64,000 bases of DNA, taken from contig OX579637.1 of the NCBI GenBank assembly GCA_951230915.1, forward strand, positions 35,650,001-35,714,000, written 5' to 3'. Within the stretch, counting starts at the first letter, position 1. Each line of letters opens with the position of its first letter. The notes under the pieces are model-generated. The model was not told the DNA's origin and made no database searches. It was given only the letters and a program-made list of their open reading frames with translations. The translations under genes and the position numbers were made by a program. Positions 8,728-20,434 of the stretch are shown here, piece after piece. The DNA is from Antitrichia curtipendula. Its lineage: Eukaryota; Streptophyta; Bryopsida; Hypnales; Leucodontaceae.

Positions 8728-11700
8728 TATTGTTCAAGACATCCGGGATCAGAAGGCCAACGTGACGATCGGACAACTTCTACATGACAATGTCGCGTAT
8801 CAGAAGCTGATCCGAGAGGCCTGGACCCGGAAACGGAAGAAGAGGGTGAAACTTCCAACAGTGGCAGTTAACTTTTCTCAACCGGAAGATTCCGGAGCTC
8901 TAGAAGTTGCAGTGGAGATTGAAGGATGCTCGATTCCAAAAGTACCTATTGATGGAGGATCCGGAGTGAATTTGATGTTGGAGGAGACGGCGTTCGACTT
9001 AGGCTTCACTACGTTTGAAGCGACGGAACAAGTTCTGCGGATGGTGGACCAGTCTCGAGTAAATCCGGTTGGAAGGCTTTCACAAGTGCCAACCCGGATT
9101 GGAGGGACGGATTATCTGCTCAACTATGTCATCATCCGAGTTACCAAAGGAAGACCCTTTCCCATGCTACTCGGAAGACCGTGGTTGTATTCTGCTAGAG
9201 TACTGGTGGATTGGGGAGCCAAGGAACTGGTAGTAGGGAAACCTTCAATCCGGATTCCTTGGGTGACGGAAAAGCACTTGGGAGAAACCAGCGAGTCTGA
9301 AGGCTATACTTCAGATTGGACGGATCCGGAAGATTTTGCTTCCAGCTATTATGCCGACCCTTTCCAGCAGGAGACTGAAACAAGCTTTGGATTCTCCGAC
9401 GCTGTGTTAGAGCTTGAACCGGAAGAGATCCGGAACCCGGTGATGGAAGATCGATCCTTGGGAGAAGCCAACGTTCCGCTCACGGCAGAGTGGATTGCTC
9501 AGCAGATCCGAACCGGAAATCTTCCAACGCCAGTGAGTGGTACAGCCCAGGCAGGCTGGGGAAACTTGACTTTTATTTCGGAAGAAGTTCACCCAGAAAA
9601 GGTCAAACCGGTTGTTTCACCCACGGATTACGAAGAGGAGAATGTCAAACCAGGCAAGATTTTCTATCTTAATAGACTCCTGAAAGGCAAGGAAAGATCT
9701 GCTTACGTGAAACTCCTGAAGGAGTACTTGGATGTCTCTGCTTGGAAGCCATCCGATCTGGAGGGAATTCCCCCTCATTTGGGAGAGCATCATATCGATT
9801 TGACGGAAGGATCTAATCCGGTTCGTCAGCGACAGTATCGACTCAACCCCAAGTACTCACTGATGGTTAAAGAAGAAATCGATCGGTTATTGGAATCCGG
9901 ATTCATCTATCCGGTCAATAATTCCGAATGGGTTTCTCCGATCGTGGTGGTGCCAAAGAAAGTAGGAAAGGATGGAAAGGTTAAGATCCAAGTCTGTCAA
10001 GATTTCCGGAAGTTGAACGCAGCCACGAAGAAGGATTATTTTCCGCTTCCGTTCACAGACATCATTCTGGATCATGTGGCTGGACACGAGTGTTACAGCT
10101 TCCTGGACGGATTTTCCGGTTACAACCAAGTTTTCATCCGGTGGTGCGATCAGCTGAAGACTACGTTCACAACAGAATGGGGAACGTATGCCTTCACCCG
10201 GATGCCATTCGGGCTATGCAACGCACCCGAAACCTTTCAGAGGCTGATGATGGATATTTTCAAGGATTTTCTTCGACATTTCCTTGAAGTATTCATAGAT
10301 GACTTTGCGGTTTTTAGTGACCAGAAAAGTCATCTCGAGTGTTTACGGAAGACGTTCCAAAAATGCCGGGAGACCAAGTTAAAGCTGCACCCCGGGAAAT
10401 GTTTCTTTGGGATGTTTTCCGGAATTCTCCTAGGTCACGTTGTAAGCCAAACCGGATTGCAAGCGGACTTGGAGAAGGTACGGGTTGTTTTATCCCTACT
10501 ACCTCCCACGAGCGTGAGAGAGATCCGGGGATTTCTTGGATGTGTAGGATACTACCGTCGGTTCATAGACGGATATGCAAAGAAGGCTATTCCTTTGACG
10601 GAACTTCTCAAGAAGGATACGGATTTTCTTTGGACCGGAAGACAGCAACAGGCTTTTGAGGATCTCAAAACCCAGCTTGCTAGAACTCCGATCCTTTCCG
10701 TTCCTGATTGGGACAAGGATTTCCATGTTACCATCGACGCATCCAGTTGGTGTTTAGGATCAATCCTGTGGCAGTACGACACGGATAGGCGAGAGAATCC
10801 GGTTTACTACGCCAGCAGACAAATGAGTTTGGCAGAACGGAACTACTCCACCATGGAAAGAGAGGCGTTAGCTGTGGTGTATTCCTGTAAGAAGTTCCGG
10901 CATTACTTACTCGGTTACAAGGTAATTTTTCACACAGATCATGATTCTTTGAAATACCTTGTGAATAAACCAGATTTGTCAGGGAGGATTGCTAGATGGA
11001 TTTTGCTTTTACAAGAGTTTAACTATGCAATCATAGTTAAACCTGGTAAGGCAAATTCAAATGTGGATTATCTCTCAAGGCAAAGAGGGAAAGAATCCGT
11101 AGCGGATGTATCCGCAGAATTTCCGGATGAATTTCCGAAAGTTCAAGAGATTCCAATTCGGATAGACAATCCGGATTCTCCCATAGTAGAAGCTTTTCAC
11201 CTGAACGATGAGTTAGTCTCGGAATATCAAGATATCATAGATTATTTAGTATGGTCGAGATATCCGGAACCAATGAGTCGAGAGGAGAAAGAAATTTTCC
11301 AGCGAAAAGTGGCACCCTATACCTTGATTAGGGGAATCCTTTTCAAGTTAGGAGCGGATGATGTTCTGCGGTGATGTCTGGAACTACCGGACCGGAAGAA
11401 AGTAATCCGGGCACTTCATGCCGGAAGTTCAGGCGGACATTTTGCCTTTGTAAGTACAGTCAACCGGATCCGATCAGCCGGATACTGGTGGCCATGCTTG
11501 CATCGGGATGTTAGGAATTTTGTGCGGAGTTGTGATCAATGTCAAAGGACAGGAGCGCCATCCTTCCGGAACCACTGGCCGCTGACTCCAATCATTCCTC
11601 TAGCTCCATTCGAGAAATGGGAGATAGATTTTATTGGACCCATCTTTCCGGTCAGTGCCAGAAAGAAGAGGTACATTATCCTAGCCACGGATTACGCGAC

Positions 11701-12496
11701 CAAGTGGGTGGAGGCCAAGGCAACACGGAAGAATGATGCTCAGACTTCCGCGACCTTTCTGTTTGAGGAGATCCTCATGCGTTTTGGACACCCATTGGAA
11801 TTGGTCAGTGACCGGGGGACCCATTTCCTCAACGATGTCATCGTTGACCTTACTACCAAATATCTTATCAAGCACCGGAAGACGACTCCCTATAATCCGA
11901 AGGCGAACGGATTGACGGAGAGGGCGAACGGAATTGTTGGTAAGACCTTGAACAAGATGGTTTCCGCTCACAAGACGGATTGGGACCGGAAACTACCTTC
12001 GGCGGTCTATGCGTACAATACCACAGAAAAGAGTACAACCGGACAGACGCCATATTTTTTGGTCTTTGGCCAAAATGCAGTACATGGAGTGGAATTAGAA
12101 GTGGAGACATTCCGTGTCATTGCAGCTCGGAATGCAGAACATAGGACGGACACACTTCCTCCACTTCTGGCAATTGAAGCTCTGGAAGAAATCCGGAACG
12201 CTGCTTTGCAGAGGACGCTAGAAGTCCAGGATAAGCGGAAGCAAGTTTACGACCGGAAACTTCCGGCCAACCACGAAATCCAAGAAGGCGGTCTGGTGCT
12301 CCTTTATAACAACCGTCACAAGGATTTCCCAGGTAAATTACATACTCGATGGATGGGACCTTTCCGGGTCAATGAAGTATTCTTGAACGGATCCGTGCAA
12401 CTTGAGAACTTGCAAGGCCAGTGACTGGATACTCGTGTGAATGGATCGAGGGTGAAGAAGTATACCGCTGCTACCTCTTCAGAGGATTCCGCGTAA
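8699..12496 (+). pseudogene. pol: Pol polyprotein: protease, RT, RNase H, integrase
   Basis: One reading frame encodes all pol enzymes, broken only by TGA codons at 11372 and 12422. The aspartic protease shows DGGSG with its Asp at 8951. The reverse transcriptase shows VVPKK, LPFTD, GYNQV, TRMPFGLCNAPETFQ and the catalytic FIDDF (Asp codons 10298-10303). RNase H shows TIDAS, EREALAVV and HTDHDSL. Integrase, just after the first TGA, has an HHCC zinc site (first His at 11417) and a D,D(35)E triad at codons 11627, 11810 and 11918, then a GPF module (RWMGPFRV). No chromodomain follows. After the second TGA the frame runs on (TRVNGSRVKKY) to TAA at 12494-12496. The entry from gag is by a +1 shift near 8700, either an indel or a recoding site. 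Confidence 0.93.
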
Positions 12497-12520
12497 TGCT
12501 CGCGAGGACGCTCACAGATG

Positions 12521-12529
12521 AGGAAGGGG
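12521..12529 (+). other. Polypurine tract before the 3' LTR
   Basis: AGGAAGGGG ends three bases before the TGTCGCAG start of the 3' LTR. It is the expected primer for plus-strand DNA synthesis and confirms the LTR boundary at 12533. Confidence 0.75.
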
Positions 12530-12532
12530 TAA

Positions 12533-14461
12533 TGTCGCAGTCCGAATTTTTGGTTTTCAGTTGTTTATCTAGAAAACGGAACGGAAACTATCGATTAGTA
12601 TGTAGGTTTTGTCTAGAAACAGCAGAGGACGAGAAATTAGGAAAGACATTGAAATAGTGGAATAGTTGGCACGAATCCAATCCTAGCGGTGACGCCTTGG
12701 AATCGGATTCTTGGCTGGATGTAGCAGTGGACCGGATTGGGGTTAGAGAACCAGATTAGGGTTAGACCGGATTCGTGGGACCGGACCGGTAAACGTCATC
12801 ATGACGGCTTTTAGGTCAGGAGAGACTATAAAAGGCCAGCACCTCCTCAGACGCACTCCTTTTTCCAAACTCCGTTTGGTGAGAGTGTTTTGTCGCGCTC
12901 CTCGTGTTTCGGCGCTCTGTGAGTGTTCGCGTGTGTGTGTGAGTGTGCGAGTGTTAGAGGTGTGTTGCAGGGTAGGTTTCCGGTTGCATACCGATCGCTG
13001 TGCAGGATTCCGGTTGAGATCGGAGAGAGAACGTGAGAACGGGACGTGCGGCTAGGACTGTGTGAGGTAGAATCGGAAAGGACTGTCTTAGATCTAGTCT
13101 GTGTCCATGCCGCAGCTTAGGCGGAACAGACCAGGCCCATCCACGTCGTCGGCTCCGGTCAAACTCCGGAAGGTTGTTCCGGTTCTCCCTTCGATAGAGG
13201 AGGAGATGGAGATGCTCCGGTTGGATCTCAACCGGATGGGGTGCCAGGGTTTGCTCGACAAACCCTGGGGTTTTAAGGACAAGCGGATGGTGAAGGAGAT
13301 CCAGGGGAAGTGGACGAACCAGTTCGACAACACGATCCGCTGTGTTCCACATCAATGGACGGAAGAGATCTGGAGGGAGGTTTATAAGTTCCGGGCAGGA
13401 GGCCACGGGATGGCAAACCGGAAGGACGAGTACGTCCGGGGCAAGTTCCGAGGAGCGGTCAACCCCAAGGACGGATACGCAGTGGAAGACTGCATCGACG
13501 ACCGGCACCGGAAACTGTTACAGTTCCTGATCCCGATCCTCCATCCGGAGAAGCCGACAAGGGTGACAATCACCCTCGGCAACACTATTTTCGGTGCCCT
13601 GAGCGGTGACCGGAAAGCGGACTAGGCCCGGATCATGTTCGATCTGGTGGCCCAGTTGGCGACAAGGGTCGGAAGGAGTAGGCCGACACCCGTGTGTCCC
13701 TACCTTTTCCACCTCTATGAGCAACACCAGCTCCTGTTGGACTCAGAAGAGAAGGAGTGGAAGGCCCAGGAAAATCTCCTGAAATACGGAGAATCGGAAA
13801 CGGACGAGGAGGAAGAGGAAACCGGATCCGAGACCGAAGAAGAAGAAGAAGATGAAGAAGAGGCGGAGAGGCAGACCAAGCGGCACAAGACGACGTCTCC
13901 GACCGGAAGAGGATCTCCACTCGGTGATAAGAGTTTAGGAGAAGACACCGGAAGGGGAGAAGGTAGGCTGTTCGAAGAAGGGATCGGTCGACCCGTTCGA
14001 GAAGTTGGTGAAGACCCTCTGCGACATCCGCGCGGACTGGGAGGCGAAGAGAATCGCCCTAATCCAGATCGGAGGGTTGGTGCAGGCAACACCGGATAGC
14101 AAGTTGCCAGGGAAGGTAGCGGAGTGCATCACCAATCCGATCGAGATCCGGAAGCAGGAAGCAGAGATCCGTCGACTTCAAGAGGAGGTCGACATGTTGA
14201 AGGCGGAAGTGGCCACCTTCAAGGAAGACATGGCCGCCACCCGGATAATGGCGGACGAGACGCAAAAGGTGGCGGAATCGGTAAAGGCGACTTTCGGAGA
14301 GCCCGGAAGCGTGGCAGTCAGGGCCAGACTCTTCGACGAGAAGGTCTTGGAGGAGAAGAAACTATCCGGTACCCGGATAGTCCGGATCTTGACTGACTTC
14401 TCCGAGCAAGTGGAGAAGAATTTGGTCTTAGCACGAGGAGCGGCGGACCGGATGGAGGAGT
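12533..14461 (+). repeat. 3' LTR, first part (interrupted by solo LTR)
   Basis: It matches 3230-5168 of the 5' LTR almost base for base, apart from the U3 stretch near 12665-12715, where about 20 bases are missing and several differ. It is interrupted at 14461/14462 by the inverted solo LTR; the LTR resumes at 17640. Confidence 0.95.
13101..14461 (+). pseudogene. LTR-encoded protein, 3' LTR copy (split by insertion)
   Basis: This is the same frame as at 3809. It shares the TAG (13623-13625) and the frameshift near 13980 with the 5' copy. Only a few residues differ between the two (for example Gly for Arg before MANRKDEY, and Ile for Val in NPVEIRK). The inserted solo LTR interrupts it inside the coiled-coil half. 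Its last part resumes at 17645 and ends with GRGIAM at 17925; there a CAG codon is intact where the 5' LTR has TAG. Confidence 0.8.
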
Positions 14462-15640
14462 TGTCGTAGCACAGGATAAGCAATTCCCATGTTATACTCC
14501 CAAAAACCACTCTAAAGCATAACAAAGTGACTCTAAAGATCAAACCCACGAGATTCTGTGAAGTATCTAGCCTTATTAACGAACTAAGCCAAGTCAGTAG
14601 TAATATCCATCTTTTCCGGTCCTCTTTCTATGACCGGAAGTTCAAACAACCAGAAAACAAAGGACCGGATTCTTTCTATCTTCCGATTCCAGCTAGTCTT
14701 CCGGTTATCGAATCCAACACAACCCAAGGACCCGCTCTCTTCCGATCCGGGTATCTGTCTAGGCCAATCCGCTCTAGACAACTCACAACCATTTCCTCTC
14801 TTATCCGGTTTGGTTTTACCTTTGTTTAGCCATCAGAGGGTTCGCCGCTTGCTTTTGAGAGTGGTAGGCCCACCACACCTTCCGTGACTTATAGTGGCTG
14901 AAGACCCACTTTCCAAATCTCTTCCTTCCTAGGCTAGTACGGATCCGGTTTGGTCCTTCATAGCAATTCAGATTGCAATCCGGTCCATTGGTCACACAAA
15001 GACCCCCCGTACGATCCTCTCAATACTACAACGACCCTGATGTCATTCTATTCCGTACGAAGCTAAGGCGGTTACAAGTATACCCGTCCGTTCCAACGTC
15101 AACTAGATTCTTCCGTTTACTGTTAAGATGGTGAGACCTCATAGGAGATCGGACACTTAACCGGATTTCTCACCTAGGAGTTCTAGCGCGACTAAAGACT
15201 CCCTCCCTATCCGCCTAGCCTAACAACGGCTTTCTCACCCGGAATCTCAAACTCTAGACGCGCTAAGGCACTGAAGTTCACTCCCAACTCTATCCTATCC
15301 GCTCACATGCACTTAGAACCAAGAAAAACACCAAGGGGAGAAATCCCAACGCATCCGCTCGTGCTTTCTGAACTCCCTCACGCACAACTCTGCCAAAACA
15401 TGGGAGATCGTACAACAAAGAAGCACAAGGAGAAAACACAAAGAAAGATACAGAGGGAAAGACTCTCTCAGTCCTCAGCACAAGGATTGAATTATATACA
15501 CTTTCAGAACTTCCAAAAATAACAAAAGGCAAAAAGAGCCGTTAAAAGTCAACCTAAATCCGGATCCTAACTTCCGGTCCTTCTAACACTACCGGATCGG
15601 ATTACTAATCCGGATCCGTTCCTATCCTATCTTTCCTTAC

Positions 15641-17060
15641 TTATTCTACATCGCTATCCCGCGCCCCAACGAAGGACTCTTGGGCTCCGCCTCCAATTNN
15701 NNNNNNNNNNNNNNNNNNNNNNNNNNNNNNNNNNNNNNNNNNNNNNNNNNNNNNNNNNNNNNNNNNNNNNNNNNNNNNNNNNNNNNNNNNNNNNNNNNNN
15801 NNNNNNNNNNNNNNNNNNNNNNNNNNNNNNNNNNNNNNNNNNNNNNNNNNNNNNNNNNNNNNNNNNNNNNNNNNNNNNNNNNNNNNNNNNNNNNNNNNCG
15901 TCTCGTCCGCCATTATCCGGGTGGCGGCCATGTCTTCCTTGAAGGTGGCCACTTCCGCCTTCAACATGTCGACCTCCTCTTGAAGTCGACGGATCTCTGC
16001 TTCCTGCTTCCGGATCTCGACCGGATTGGTGATGCACTCCGCCAGCTTCCCTGGCAACTTGCTATCCGGTGTTGCCTGCACCAACCCTCCGATCTGGATT
16101 AGGGCGATTCTCTTCGCCTCCCAGTCCGCGCGGATGTCGCAGAGGGTCTTCACCAACTTCTCGAACGGGTCGACCGATCCCTTCTTCGAACAGCCTACCT
16201 TCTCCCCTTCCGGTGTCTTCTCCTAAACTCTTATCACCGAGTGGAGATCCTCTTCCGGTCGGAGACGTCGTCTTGTGCCGCTTGGTCTGCCTCTCCGCCT
16301 CTTCTTCATCTTCTTCTTCTTCTTCGGTCTCGGATCCGGTTTCCTCTTCCTCCTCGTCCGTTTCCGATTCTCCGTATTTCAGGAGATTTTCCTGGGCCTT
16401 CCACTCCTTCTCTTCTGAGTCCAACAGGAGCTGGTGTTGCTCATAGAGGTGGAAAAGGTAGGGACACACGGGTGTCGGCCTACTCCTTCCGACCCTTGTC
16501 GCCAACTGGGCCACCAGATCGAACATGATCCGGGCCTAGTCCGCTTTCCGGTCACCGCTCAGGGCACCGAAAATAGTGTTGCCGAGGGTGATTGTCACCC
16601 TTGTCGGCTTCTCCGGATGGAGGATCGGGATCAGGAACTGTAACAGTTTCCGGTGCCGGTCGTCGATGCAGTCTTCCACCGCGTATCCGTCCTTGGGGTT
16701 GACCGTTCCTCAGAACTTGCCCCGGATGTACTCGTCCTTCCGGTTTGCCATCCCGTAGCCTCCTGCCCGGAATTTATAAACCTCCCTCCAGATCTCTTCC
16801 GTCCATTGATGTGGAACACAGCGGATCGTGTTGTCGAACTGGTTCGTCCACTTCCCCTGGATCTCCTTCACCATCCGCTCGTCCTTAAAACCCCAGGGTT
16901 TGTCGAGCAAACCCTGGCACCCCATCCGGTTGAGATCCAACCGGAGCATCTCCATCTCCTCCTCTATCGAAGGGAGAACCGGAACGACCTTCCGAAGTTT
17001 GACCGGAGCCGACGACGTGGATGGGCCTGGTCTGTTCCGCCTAAGCTGCGGCATGGACAC
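15641..17060 (-). pseudogene. LTR-encoded protein, solo-LTR copy (gap and stops)
   Basis: The third copy of the LTR frame, read on the minus strand from MSMPQLRRNRPG at 17060. It has the family TAG and frameshift plus a private TGA at 16710-16712, where the other copies have CGA followed by GCG (here TGA and ACG). These are two transitions within a few bases, and the stop-making one is at a CpG. The C-terminal part runs into the N gap. Confidence 0.75.
15699..15898. other. Assembly gap, 200 N
   Basis: The run is exactly 200 N, a round placeholder size. The flanks match the LTR at positions corresponding to 5398 and 4971 of the 5' LTR, so the missing sequence should be about 426 bases of LTR, if nothing else is inserted. 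Confidence 0.9.
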
Positions 17061-17639
17061 AGACTAGATCTAAGACAGTCCTTTCCGATTCTACCTCACA
17101 CAGTCCTAGCCGCACGTCCCGTTCTCACGTTCTCTCTCCGATCTCAACCGGAATCTTGCACAGCGATCGGTATGCAACCGGAAACCTACCCTACAACACA
17201 CCTCTAACACTCGCACACTCACACACACACGCGAACACTCACACAGCGCCGAAACACGAGGAGCGCGACAAAACACTCTCACCACACGAAGTTTGGAAAA
17301 AGGAGTGCGTCTGAGGAGGTGCTGGCCTTTTATAGTCTCTCCTGACCTAAAAGCCGTCATGATGACGTTTACCGGTCCGGTCCCACCAATCCGGTCTAAC
17401 CCTAATCTGGTTCTCTAACCCCAATCCGGTCCACTGCTACTTCCGGCCAAGAATCCGATTCAAATCCGGTTCCTAGGCGTCACCGCTAGGATTGGATTCG
17501 TGCCAACTATTCCACTATTTCAATGTCTTTCCTAATTTTCCGTCCTCTGCTGTTTCTAGACAAAACCTACATACTAATCGATAGTTTCCGTTCCGTTTTC
17601 TAGATAAACAACTGAAAACCAAAAATTCGGACTGCGACA

Positions 17640-19107
17640 GGAGTGTACACAGAAACTGACCGGATCGATGAGGGTCCACCTATCGGACATCTCCGTGCCG
17701 GAATCGTTTCCGGAAGTGCCAGACCCAAGGGAAGGAAGGGACCAGACTCCGCAGTTAAAGCCAAGTCAGCCTTCCCAGACCGCGCCAATCAACATCGAAG
17801 ACTCTCCCGGTTCTGACATGCCAGATCCGATGGGCGGAGAGCGGAATAGGAACTTGGAAGAAGTCTTCGAGCAATTGGAGGCGGAGCCCAAGAGTCCTTC
17901 GTTGGGGCGCGGGATAGCGATGTAGAATAAGTAAGGAAAGATAGGATAGGAACGGATCCGGATTAGTAATCCGATCCGGTAGTGTTAGGAGGACCGAAAG
18001 TTAGGATCCGGATTTAGGTTGACTTTTAACGGCTCTTTTTGCCTTTTGTTATTTTTGGAAGTTCTCAAAGTGTATATAATTCAGTCCTTGTGCTGAGGAC
18101 TGAGAGTCTTTCCCTCTGCATCTTTCTTTGTGTTTTCTCCTTGTGCTTCTTTGTTGTACGATCTCCCATGTCTTGGCAGGATTGTGCGTGGGGGAGTTCG
18201 GAAGGCGCGAGCGGATGCGATGGGATTTCTCCCCTTGGTGTTTTCTTGGTTCTAAGTGCATGTGAGCGGATAGGATAGAGTTGGGAGTGAACTTCAGTGC
18301 CTCAGCGCGTCTAGAGTTTGAGATTCCGGGTGAGAAAGCCGTTGTTAGGCTAGGCGGATAGGGAGGGAGTCCTTAGTCGCGCTAGAACTCCTGGGTGAGA
18401 AATCCGGTTGAGTGTCCGATCTCCTGTGAGGTCTCGCCATCTTAGCGGTAACCGGAAGAATTCTAGTTGACGTTGGAACGGACGGGTATACTTGTAACCG
18501 CCTTAGCTTCGCACGGAATAAGATGACATTAGGGTCGTTGTAGTATTGAGAGGATCGTACGGGGGGTCTTTGTGTGACCAGTGGACCGGATTGCGATCTG
18601 GATTGCTGTGAAGGACCAAACCGGATCCGTACTAGCCTAGGAAGGAAGAGATTTGGAAAGTGGGTCTTCAGCCACTATAAGTCACGGAAGGTGTGGTGGG
18701 CCTACCACTCTCAAAAGCAAGCGGCGAACCCTCTGATGGCTAAACAGAGGCAAAACCAAACCGGATAGGAGAGGAAATGGTTGTGAGTTGTCTAGAACGG
18801 ATTGGTCTAGACGGATACCCGGACCGGAAGAGATAGGGTCCTTGGGTTGTTTTGGATTCGACAATCGGAAGACTAGTTGGAATCGGAAGAGAGCAAGAAT
18901 CCGGTCCTTTGTTTTCTGGGTGTTTTTGGTTCCGGTCATAGGAAGAGGACCGGAAAAGATGGATGTGACTACTGACTTGGCTTAGTTCGTTAATAAGGCT
19001 AGATACTTCACAGAATCTCGTGGGTTTGATCTTTAGAGTCACTTTGTTATGCTTTAGAGTGGTTTTGGGGAGTATAATATGGGAATTGCTTATCTTGTGC
19101 TGCGACA
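17640..19107 (+). repeat. 3' LTR, second part
   Basis: It continues the 3' LTR after the GGAGT duplication (17640-17644) and ends GTGCTGCGACA at 19107. It matches 5164-6632 of the 5' LTR. It carries the last 90 or so codons of the LTR reading frame (to 17925). Confidence 0.93.
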
Positions 19108-19290
19108 TAGTGCGGGTAGGGGCAACTACTTAAGTACCCGCACTTGCTCTGGGCGACTGCGGGTTCCAAGAAAAGGCGACCGCGGAACATGGGCGACCGC
19201 AGGTGCAAGCGATTGCAACAGAGGCAACTATGGGTCTTGGGCGACCTCGTCTGGGGCGACCGCAGATTTTCTCCCCTTCTTGTTGTTTTG
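19108..19290 (+). repeat. GC-rich block of GCGACCGC words
   Basis: The words GGGCGACTGCGG, GGCGACCGCGG, GGGCGACCGCAG, GGGCGACCTCG and GGGGCGACCGCAG recur within 180 bases. The same motif in reverse complement (CGGTCGCCC) dominates 27890-28810 and 29515-29835. It stands out against AT-rich surroundings. No gene is visible. Confidence 0.6.
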
Positions 19291-20421
19291 AATTAGTACT
19301 CCAGAAGTTATGGACAATCTTTCTATTTTGGTGAACTTCCACCATACTTGAAAAAGAAACTAATTAAATTTATGTTTGAATGCAAAGATCTCAATTTTTA
19401 CTAAAAAATACAGAGACATAGTTCATGAATCTTGCTCGAACAATCTTGCGATTATTGTTTTCCATTTCCATCTTAGAATTCTTCAAATTTTAGTTTTGCC
19501 TTCCATCTTGACCCTACTTGTATGTAACAATTACTTTCGAAAAGTGAACACCAAATGTTTTTATGTTGAATTTTAGTTCCTAAATTCTCAAACCACGACT
19601 TCATTATAAGAAATTTAGAAACAAAAATTGGTACTGGCAAAACATTAAATTAAGAAGATTCAAACAAATCTAGTTAATGAAGGTCCCCAAACAGTTGATT
19701 TCTTCACTTCAAATTCAAATATTTTCCACTCTACGTGGTAAAGGATTTTGAAATTTCTTCTACACATTATTATACTAGTCTACTACAATATTCTACAGCC
19801 AAAATGCCAAACCAAACAATTTCTAAAGTTTACAATTCATGGCTAAAGAAATGGCATTCTTCATGCTTCTTGAGGAAAAAATGGCCTTCGATCCTCCGGG
19901 ATTAAAGTCAAATCTCAAGGACTTACATAAATTTGTATCAAAAAATATTGTTGTTGCAATATTTGAATTCGATATCATATATATGTACGGAACATGCATA
20001 CGCACATCTTCCATATTAAAAAATGACTCCCTTCAGTAACAATTATATGACGTATAAAGTGTGCAATGTAAGGTGCCATATGACTAAACTTTGTGAAATA
20101 TATATCTCTATGTTGGTTAACTAGATTTTGCCAACATAAATCCATAATTGTATTGTCTTGATGAAATCTATAAAATTATTTACCTTATGAAGGCCAAGTA
20201 TAACAATCTAATCATGATAAAGAAGTACCTATTTTACAAACTTTGACATTGCCCCTACCCCCCCAATATTGAAATTGCTACATGAAGAATTGTAAAACTT
20301 TCCAAGAAGTACTCATTGAGGGGAAGATATAAATCAAATGATTCCTACATATGTCCACAACCAAATTAAAAAATTTCAACAACAATGACTTTATTGAATT
20401 ATAAATATAAATCCATGAGCA
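19291..20421. other. AT-rich stretch, no gene seen
   Basis: No supported coding region. Part of 19730-19800 (TTGAAATTTCTTCTACACATTATTATACTA) resembles the AT-rich sequence just before the repeats at 838 and 27510. Confidence 0.5.
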
Positions 20422-20434
20422 TTAACCCCTAAAG

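Larger units (their letters stand above)
14462..17639 (-). mobile_element. Inverted solo LTR nested in the 3' LTR
   Basis: A complete LTR of the same family in reverse orientation (plus strand begins TGTCGTAGCAC and ends GGACTGCGACA) with no internal region attached. It is flanked by a perfect 5-bp target duplication GGAGT (14457-14461 and 17640-17644); removing it restores the sequence seen at 5164 in the 5' LTR. A solo LTR implies that a full element inserted here and was then lost by LTR-LTR recombination. The 200-N gap lies inside. By comparison with the 5' LTR about 426 bases are missing, giving a true length near 3.4 kb. Confidence 0.95.
3230..19107 (+). mobile_element. Giant-LTR Ty3/gypsy retrotransposon, complete but decayed
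   Basis: An LTR retrotransposon with 5' LTR, primer site, gag, pol (protease, reverse transcriptase, RNase H, integrase), polypurine tract and 3' LTR, all in order on the plus strand. Its own length is about 12.7 kb once the nested solo LTR is removed; the internal region is only 5.9 kb, so more than half of the element is LTR. The domain order PR-RT-RH-IN places it in Ty3/gypsy. The tRNA-Asp-type primer site and the lack of a chromodomain after integrase recall the plant Athila/Tat side of that superfamily. The LTR ends form an inverted repeat (TGTCGCAG / CTRCGACA). The flanking 5-mers (GAGTT on the left, TAGTG on the right) do not match, so no target duplication is visible and a rearrangement is likely. 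Coding regions have several in-frame stops, so the copy is not autonomous now. Confidence 0.95.

Noticed and set aside
8380..11374. Stop-codon reassignment as the reason for so many in-frame stops
   Set aside because: All three stop codons are affected and each fits a single C-to-T or G-to-A step; LTR comparison shows the unmutated codons, so mutation is the simpler reading.
15641..16156. Open frames running through the N gap
   Set aside because: The N run is a placeholder of the wrong length (about 426 bases expected), so frames across it mean nothing.
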